From Acidobacteriaceae bacterium (GTDB lineage: Bacteria > Acidobacteriota > Terriglobia > Terriglobales > Acidobacteriaceae), in NCBI GenBank assembly GCA_027306695.1, contig DAHUZH010000021.1, positions 1-37,158 on the forward strand: DNA of 37,158 bases, given 5' to 3'. Shown here in pieces: positions 32,254-37,158 of the stretch; position 1 is the first letter of the stretch; every line of letters begins with the position of its first letter. The translations under genes and the position numbers were made by a program. The notes under the pieces were generated by a model. The model searched no databases. It was not told where the DNA came from and was given only the letters and a program-made list of their open reading frames with translations.

Positions 32254-32656
32254 GGGCTGGAGGGGGCAAGAAGAAAAAATGCGTCAGACAGCGCCGGATA
32301 CATGCATGTCGTGGCAGGTTGGAGCGATCGCGCAGGCGAAACGAAAGTCTGGCTGCATGCGACCGCAAACCCGCTGAAAAAAATGAAAACGCAATAAAGA
32401 TCAGCAGAGAACCATCGACGGTCTGCGGCGATGGCACGGGAATCTGATTGCGTTCTGTCAGGCAAACCTTTGCGGAAGGCACATGGCCACCCGCCTGCTG
32501 GATCGACTCATACTGCGCCAACCGGCGATGCACCGCCCAGGTAAATAGTGCAAGAAGAACCACAAAAAGACAGACGCTGAACCCGCTCCAGTAAGCACAC
32601 TGCGGACGCTTATTCTGGGCGGATTCCGTGCAATAGACTATCTTTATTGGCTTCAT
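32240..32656 (-). CDS. Possible small membrane protein upstream of the efflux operon
   Basis: A 138-residue frame with ATG at 32656 and an AAAGAG site five bases upstream. Likely membrane segments are at about 22-43 (YWSGFSVCLFVVLLALFTWA) and 81-96 (GSLLIFIAFSFFSAGL); the rest, especially the basic C-terminus (ARLSFRLRDRSNLPRHACIR), looks unselected. It ends 120 bases before the adaptor gene on the same strand and would lie in its leader if co-transcribed. The first half, with a clean transmembrane helix followed by HRRLAQYESIQQAGG, is the more gene-like part. I do not recognise it. It could be a real small protein with a degenerate tail, a pseudogene, or chance. Confidence 0.4.
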   Translation of the reverse strand: MKPIKIVYCTESAQNKRPQCAYWSGFSVCLFVVLLALFTWAVHRRLAQYESIQQAGGHVPSAKVCLTERNQIPVPSPQTVDGSLLIFIAFSFFSAGLRSHAARLSFRLRDRSNLPRHACIRRCLTHFFFLPPPAHYAA

Positions 32657-33034
32657 CTAGCTCTTTCGAAGCTCCAGGTCTTTGAAGAATCCGGCTTGGA
32701 TCCACCCATTGTCATGCAAGGACAACGCTCGAATCCAGTCTGTAAAAATCTATTTTACCGCACCCTTTGACATGCAATCTCTTGGGAACACTTTTGCTCA
32801 CAACGCTTGACCTTGCCGGCAGCCAAAATGGGACCGAGGGTCATGCATCCAACTGGAGGATGCTTTCCTTTGGACGAGGGATGTCTCGAAAGGTCACGAA
32901 GGAGCTTTCAGATGGACACAGACCACTGCGAGAGACCCGGCGGCCTGGCTGCGGTTTGCCCACTCACACCTGCATGACCCCGATGGCATTTGCTCGATTT
33001 CATAGCACGTTAGCGATAAGGTAATAAGGAGCCG
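32657..33034. other. Divergent intergenic region upstream of the TPR-ClC pair
   Basis: About 380 bases. A perfect -35 hexamer TTGACA at 32767-32772 faces right, but the sequence 17 bases on (ACTTTT) is a poor -10. Nothing codes convincingly; several short frames have no ribosome site. Promoters for the rightward TPR gene, and possibly the leftward efflux operon, are expected here. Confidence 0.4.
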
Positions 33035-34285
33035 ATGAATCAGCCTCTAATCGCCAGAGATGCCAAGGAAAAAGATCCTCTACCGCCAGCGCAGCGCAAT
33101 CTGCGCCGTAAGCTTATTTTGCAGGACAGCCTTGCACTGCTGACCTTGGCCGCGATCACAGTCTGCATTGCAATCCTCACTTATTTTTTCTTTCATTCCT
33201 TCCGCGAGCATCGCAGTGTATTGGAAAAACGGTGGTATCAGCGCGGCGAAGAAGCTCTGGCGGCTGGCCATCCGAAAGATGCAGTCGAGGCGTTTCGCTC
33301 GGCGCTTTCGCTTTCCTCCTCAAATCCAACCTATGAATTACCCCTGGCGGAGGCGTTGGCGGAAGCAGGTCGAACGGGGGAGGCCTACGCATATTTTTCC
33401 ACCCTGCATGACGCCGAACCTGGCGACGGGTTCCTGAACCTGCAATTGGCTCGTCTGGCCGTCCGGCGCAAAGACCAGCAACAGGCCATAGACTTCTACC
33501 GCTCGGCCCTGAACGGCGCATGGCCTGGCCAGGGAACGGAGCAGCGGCTGCAAATCCGCCTGGAACTTGCGAAATACTTGTTGTCATTAGGCAAAACGAC
33601 CGATGCGCAAGGTGAACTCCTTACCGCAGAAGGCAACTCACTCGACAACCCATCTGCCTTGTTTGAAATAGCTTCCCTTCTCAAGCAGGCGGACGACCCT
33701 TCCGATGCCTTGACCGCGTATCAGCGTGTAGTGCGGCACATCCGAGCGAGCCGCAAGCAAGTTTTGCAGGCCCTGTTTGCAGAGGCGCAGATTGCCGTGT
33801 CGATGGGTCAATATAAACGCGGCACCCTGGCGCTGGACCGTTATAGCGCGATCATTCGTCAACACCCGGCAGGGGCGACAGCGGAAGAAAAGCATGCGGC
33901 TTTCCAGCAGCAGGCCCGATTGCAGCGAATGCTGCGGTTGATTCCCTTTTATGGCTTGCAGCCGAAGCAGCACGCGCAACGTGTTTTGCTCGAAGCCGAA
34001 ATTGCCCATAGGCGACTGGAAAACTGCGTACATCAACAGCAATCGCAGACGCAATCCCAGGACAGCACCAGCCCCGATGCCGCCGAATTATCGAACCTTG
34101 GCTCCACATGGAAGCAGATTGGACCGATGAGTCTCCGCCAACTGGCTGGCGATGCTGCGGCGCAACAAGGCCTGATCGCATGGGTCAATCAAACGGAAAT
34201 CACCACAGCCAGGATATGCGGCGCGCCCAGCGGCGACGACGCACTGCTGCTGCAACTGGCCCAGGTGCCGGACAAGACGGAGTGA
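33035..34285 (+). CDS. Membrane-anchored TPR protein coupled to the ClC transporter
   Basis: A 416-residue protein. A basic N-terminus (about 1-28) precedes one membrane helix (about 33-54, LALLTLAAITVCIAILTYFF), which would place the remainder in the periplasm. Several TPR-like helix pairs follow: YQRGEEALAAGHPKDAVEAF with RSALSLSSSNPTYELPLAEA (about 69-107), LNLQLARLAVRRKDQQQAID, LQIRLELAKYLLSLGKTTDA and SALFEIASLLKQADDPSDAL. After residue 280 the sequence becomes Gln-rich (CVHQQQSQTQSQDS) and ends with a short domain of unknown type. ATG 33035 with AAGGAG just upstream. Its TGA overlaps the GTG start of the ClC gene (GTGA, 34282-34285), implying co-translation. Probably a scaffold; no family name beyond TPR. 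Confidence 0.82.
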   Translation: MNQPLIARDAKEKDPLPPAQRNLRRKLILQDSLALLTLAAITVCIAILTYFFFHSFREHRSVLEKRWYQRGEEALAAGHPKDAVEAFRSALSLSSSNPTYELPLAEALAEAGRTGEAYAYFSTLHDAEPGDGFLNLQLARLAVRRKDQQQAIDFYRSALNGAWPGQGTEQRLQIRLELAKYLLSLGKTTDAQGELLTAEGNSLDNPSALFEIASLLKQADDPSDALTAYQRVVRHIRASRKQVLQALFAEAQIAVSMGQYKRGTLALDRYSAIIRQHPAGATAEEKHAAFQQQARLQRMLRLIPFYGLQPKQHAQRVLLEAEIAHRRLENCVHQQQSQTQSQDSTSPDAAELSNLGSTWKQIGPMSLRQLAGDAAAQQGLIAWVNQTEITTARICGAPSGDDALLLQLAQVPDKTE

Positions 34286-36078
34286 ACGAACATAACGTGA
34301 GCACGAACATAAGGAACGCAGCCGAGACGAATTTCGCAGCGGACATCCCCGTCGGCGACCCGTCCGCTTTGACCGAAGAAACACTGAACCGGATTGCGCC
34401 CACGCGCGGAGAACGCCTTTTCCTGGTTCTTTCCATTTTCATCGGCATCCTGTCGGGACTACTGGTTGTTTGCTTTCGAATTTCTATCGAGTGGCTGCGG
34501 GTTTTGCTGCTGGGTTCTGTACCTCACCCAGGCCAATACCGGTTGTTGCTTGCGCCCATGCTGGTCGGCCTGCTGATTGGAATTCTGGTGAAATACTTCT
34601 TCCCCCAGGCCCGCGGCAGTGGTGTCAACCAGACCAAGGCTGCTCTCTACATCTACAACGGGTACATCTCCGCCCGCACCATGATTGGCAAGTTCATCAC
34701 CTCGGCCCTTGCCATCGGTTCCGGCCACTCGCTCGGCCCCGAAGACCCATCGCTGCAAATTGGCGCTGGGATCGCATCTCTGATCAGCCGCCGCCTGCGT
34801 CTGTCGCGCGAACGGCTCCGGATGTTTGCTCCAGTTGGCGCTGCCGCTGGCCTTGCGGCGGCCTTCAACGCGCCGATTTCAGCCATACTGTTTGTCATTG
34901 AAGAAGTCATCGGGGCCTGGAGCGCAGCGGTCCTCGGCTCCATTGTTCTGGCAGCCGTCTCCAGCGTGGTCGTCGCCCGCGCCTTCTGGGGTGCGCAACC
35001 CATGTTCCGTATTCCGGCGGTCACGCTCCGCGACAGCCGCGAGTTGCTGGCTTACGCTGTCCTCGGTATCGTCGGCGGCTTCGCGGCCGCCATTTTTTCC
35101 CGCCTTCTCGCCACACTGCGCCCATGGTTGCGCTCATTGCCCTCGTGGACCCAGGTACTGCAACCGGCTGGAGCCGGTCTGCTGGTGGGCTGCATCGGGT
35201 TCTTTGGATTTCCCGAAGTGATGGGGGCCGGCTACGAGGTCATCGACCACGCCATGCACGGAGAGTATCTATGGCATGTACTGCTGGCGCTCGCCGTATT
35301 GAAAATCGTTGCCACCACTCTTTCCTTTTCCAGCGGCACACCCGGCGGCATGTTCGCTCCCACACTGTTCATCGGCGCCATGCTGGGCGCTTCCGTAGGC
35401 AGTTTTGAAAAACATTTTTTTCCTCACCTTACTGGTTCGGTAGGGTCGTATGCGCTGGTTGGCATGGGCGTTTTGTTTGCAGGCTTTTTGCGTGTCCCGC
35501 TCACCAGTGTCTTTATGGTGTTTGAACTGAGCGGAAATTATTCCATCGTACTGCCCGTCATTCTCGCCAACACAATTGCTTATTTGCTTGCGCGCAGCCT
35601 GCAGCCGATCCCGATCTTTGAGCAACTCACGCTACAGGACGGGCTGAATCTTCCCTCTATGGAAGAGGTCCGGGAAGAAACTCCATTGCGGATTGAAGAC
35701 GCCATCCGTCCCACCGATGTACCAGTCTTCACAGGCTCCGATCCTGGAGCCACAATCGCGGCAAAGATGGAAGAAGACAAGGCCGAAGTCGGCCTGATAC
35801 GCTGCGTTGGCAATCGCTGGTATGCGATTTCCGCCGCAGAGCTGGCAAAAATCATGCAGCCACCTCCAGGGACCAATCAGCCCATTGAAGAGTTGTTGCC
35901 CAAAGACCGCATTCCCTACCTGTATCTTGATCTTCCCTTAAATGAGACGCTGGCGCACTTTCCACGCTGGCCGTTACTGCCCATCGTCAATCGTGCCGTT
36001 TCCGGACTGCTGGAGGGTGTGGTGTCGCAGGCCGACGTCCTGAAGTGCTACCAGGACCATACCCACACCTACCAGTAG
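34282..36078 (+). CDS. ClC-family chloride channel/transporter with C-terminal CBS-like region
   Basis: A 598-residue polytopic protein of the ClC family, which move chloride as channels or chloride/proton exchangers. Selectivity-filter signatures appear in order but altered: GSGVNQTKAAL (from about 112; usual GSGIP), LGPEDPSLQIGAG (about 151-163; usual GREGP, with the gating glutamate kept as Glu154) and GTPGGMFAPTLFIG (from about 353; GxFxP intact). RVPLTSVFMVFELSGNY marks the dimer-interface helices. The last 150 residues, with IEDAIRPTDVPVFTGSDPGA and LLPIVNRAVSGLLEGVVSQADVL, look like a divergent CBS pair. GTG at 34282 overlaps the TPR gene stop; a GTG five codons later is an alternative. 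An earlier in-frame start would sit inside the TPR gene. Confidence 0.92.
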   Translation: MNEHNVSTNIRNAAETNFAADIPVGDPSALTEETLNRIAPTRGERLFLVLSIFIGILSGLLVVCFRISIEWLRVLLLGSVPHPGQYRLLLAPMLVGLLIGILVKYFFPQARGSGVNQTKAALYIYNGYISARTMIGKFITSALAIGSGHSLGPEDPSLQIGAGIASLISRRLRLSRERLRMFAPVGAAAGLAAAFNAPISAILFVIEEVIGAWSAAVLGSIVLAAVSSVVVARAFWGAQPMFRIPAVTLRDSRELLAYAVLGIVGGFAAAIFSRLLATLRPWLRSLPSWTQVLQPAGAGLLVGCIGFFGFPEVMGAGYEVIDHAMHGEYLWHVLLALAVLKIVATTLSFSSGTPGGMFAPTLFIGAMLGASVGSFEKHFFPHLTGSVGSYALVGMGVLFAGFLRVPLTSVFMVFELSGNYSIVLPVILANTIAYLLARSLQPIPIFEQLTLQDGLNLPSMEEVREETPLRIEDAIRPTDVPVFTGSDPGATIAAKMEEDKAEVGLIRCVGNRWYAISAAELAKIMQPPPGTNQPIEELLPKDRIPYLYLDLPLNETLAHFPRWPLLPIVNRAVSGLLEGVVSQADVLKCYQDHTHTYQ

Positions 36079-36100
36079 TGTTTATCGCTCAAGACTGCAT

Positions 36101-37158
36101 TTAATGCGAAGCGTCCCCTCCCCAGGAGAATTGCAACCCGGAGCGGAAGTTGAATGGCAACGACGGATAACCCAGCACTTCCTGATAGTGCTGACTTAGC
36201 AGGTTATCCATCACCGTATACCCCGACACATGCCGGTTAATACGGTAGTTGCCGCTCAGGCCAAGGTCCTGATAACTGGGGTCGAGGTTGTGGTTCGGCA
36301 ACAGCAGGGTAGTGCCGCCATTCGCGTCTGTCAGAAACGTGCTGTCATCGCGGCGTCCAACAAATGTGCCTGTCATCTGTACATACCAGCGCGGGCGTAT
36401 ATAGATCACCGAATAATAGCCGGTCTGTGGCGCGCGTCGGAATGGCCGCTGGCCTATCAGTGGCGAGTAGGCCCCAATTGGTGTATTCGGATACGCCGGA
36501 TTGATTGATGGAAACAGGTTGTCGCTCGAAAACGACTTCTGCACATTGGCGTTCAGAAAGGTATAGCCTCCACGCGCAAACAACCGTTCGGTCACGCGAT
36601 ACTCCGCACTGGTCTCTACCCCCTGGGCACGAAATGTCAGTGAGTTGATATATGCCCCAAAAGAGGTGTTCGCAATCACCTGCTCCACGGCTGGCGGCAC
36701 GCCCGACTGGAGCAACGCGGGCGCATCGACAAATTCAATCTGGTTGGAAAATTCATTGTGATAATAGCCGCCGTGCAGCAAGGCCCGGCTGCCCAGAACA
36801 TTCTGGTCCACGCCGGCTTCGTAGGTGCGGGCCAGTTGCGCCCCAACCGGAGAAATCTTGTTCTGCGCGATCAACTGCTGGCCGTTCGGCAGTCCACCCA
36901 GAACGTTATAGATGGAGCCTTCCTGCTCGGCAATCGTCGGCTCCAGAATGCCTTGGGAATAATTGAACCGGACCTTGGTCCCCGAAATGACTCCTTTGAG
37001 CGACGGAGGGGCCAGGTAATATGCAGCGCTGGCATGGGGCGCAGGCTGAAAACCAAAAACAGAATAGTTCGGCAGGTCCGCCCCGGCAGAATAGTAAAGA
37101 CGATTTTTCAAATTGCCGGATGTCTGCATAATGTAGTCGAAGTTTCCGCGACGGGCCG
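36101..37158 (-). CDS. TonB-dependent receptor, C-terminal part (5' end outside window)
   Basis: About 352 C-terminal residues of an outer-membrane beta-barrel receptor that takes up siderophores, vitamins or glycans using TonB energy. The frame is open to the right edge and continues with RRGNFDYIMQTSG, so the protein starts outside. Barrel features: KVRFNYSQGILEPTIAEQEG, ARTYEAGVDQNVLGSRALLH, GGYYHNEFSNQIEFVDAP, GVETSAEYRVTERLFARGGY (a canonical TonB-receptor strand-turn block), NYRINRHVSGYTVMDNLLSQ and a C-terminal strand with FRSGLQFSW before the end. The plug domain and TonB box are not in view, so substrate cannot be inferred; the pattern is closest to BtuB-like or general receptors. 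Convergent with the ClC gene, 22 bases apart. Confidence 0.92.
   Translation of the reverse strand, partial: ARRGNFDYIMQTSGNLKNRLYYSAGADLPNYSVFGFQPAPHASAAYYLAPPSLKGVISGTKVRFNYSQGILEPTIAEQEGSIYNVLGGLPNGQQLIAQNKISPVGAQLARTYEAGVDQNVLGSRALLHGGYYHNEFSNQIEFVDAPALLQSGVPPAVEQVIANTSFGAYINSLTFRAQGVETSAEYRVTERLFARGGYTFLNANVQKSFSSDNLFPSINPAYPNTPIGAYSPLIGQRPFRRAPQTGYYSVIYIRPRWYVQMTGTFVGRRDDSTFLTDANGGTTLLLPNHNLDPSYQDLGLSGNYRINRHVSGYTVMDNLLSQHYQEVLGYPSLPFNFRSGLQFSWGGDASH

Noticed and set aside
32767-32795. A TTGACA -35 hexamer upstream of the TPR gene
   Set aside because: The bases at -10 spacing (ACTTTT) are too far from consensus to call a promoter.
1-37158. tRNA, rRNA and CRISPR features
   Set aside because: No regularly spaced direct repeats, no rRNA stretches, and no tRNA cloverleaf could be found by eye.

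Overview
The window looks like chromosomal DNA of an Acidobacteriota member, most likely class Terriglobia (inference). Support: GC-rich coding DNA, long secreted Ig-like/propeller lipoproteins, a glutamine/alanine-rich coiled-coil porin, several secreted peptidases, and an outer-membrane protein type I associate with this group (PNYRAVS...FKEKF...FDYS segments). No rRNA, tRNA, CRISPR array, prophage or intact insertion sequence was found.

Layout. 1-2234 (minus): str operon rpsL-rpsG-fusA; fusA runs off the left edge. 2235-3514: a gene-poor stretch with an orphan membrane protein. 3515-5930 (minus): DoxX-type membrane protein and a secreted M28 peptidase. 6097-11831 (plus): nucleoside phosphorylase-like protein, S9 prolyl-oligopeptidase-family peptidase and a large Ig-like/propeller lipoprotein. 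12084-13422 (minus): a VOC-RibH fusion followed one base later by nusB. 13502-15547 (plus): a DinB-like protein and a secreted protein with an HEAAE motif. 15978-20256 (plus): enoyl-CoA hydratase, a lipoprotein and a large FAD/Fe-S 2-hydroxyacid dehydrogenase whose start overlaps the lipoprotein stop. 20451-22483 (minus): NAD-dependent 2-hydroxyacid dehydrogenase and an outer-membrane protein. 22821-23672 (plus): periplasmic helical-repeat protein. 23755-25596 (minus): coiled-coil porin. 26043-32119 (minus): a complete tripartite RND efflux operon in the order adaptor, permease, TolC-type channel, with a possible small membrane ORF upstream. 33035-36078 (plus): membrane-anchored TPR protein overlapping a ClC-family chloride transporter. 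36101-37158 (minus): 3' part of a TonB-dependent receptor.

Genes that work together: the three str genes in translation; VOC-RibH and nusB as a riboflavin/antitermination pair; the RND adaptor, permease and channel as one pump; and the TPR and ClC proteins, whose reading frames overlap by four bases.

The most notable non-coding signal is a family of three intergenic inverted-repeat elements (11934-12046, 20311-20414, 25877-26006). They share a 50-nt core of constant length and GAGTCATTCTGA-type ends, and one copy is inverted. A 40-bp element at 5316-5355 has the same ends. Several very long perfect hairpins mark gene ends. The most notable coding feature is the VOC domain fused in frame to lumazine synthase.
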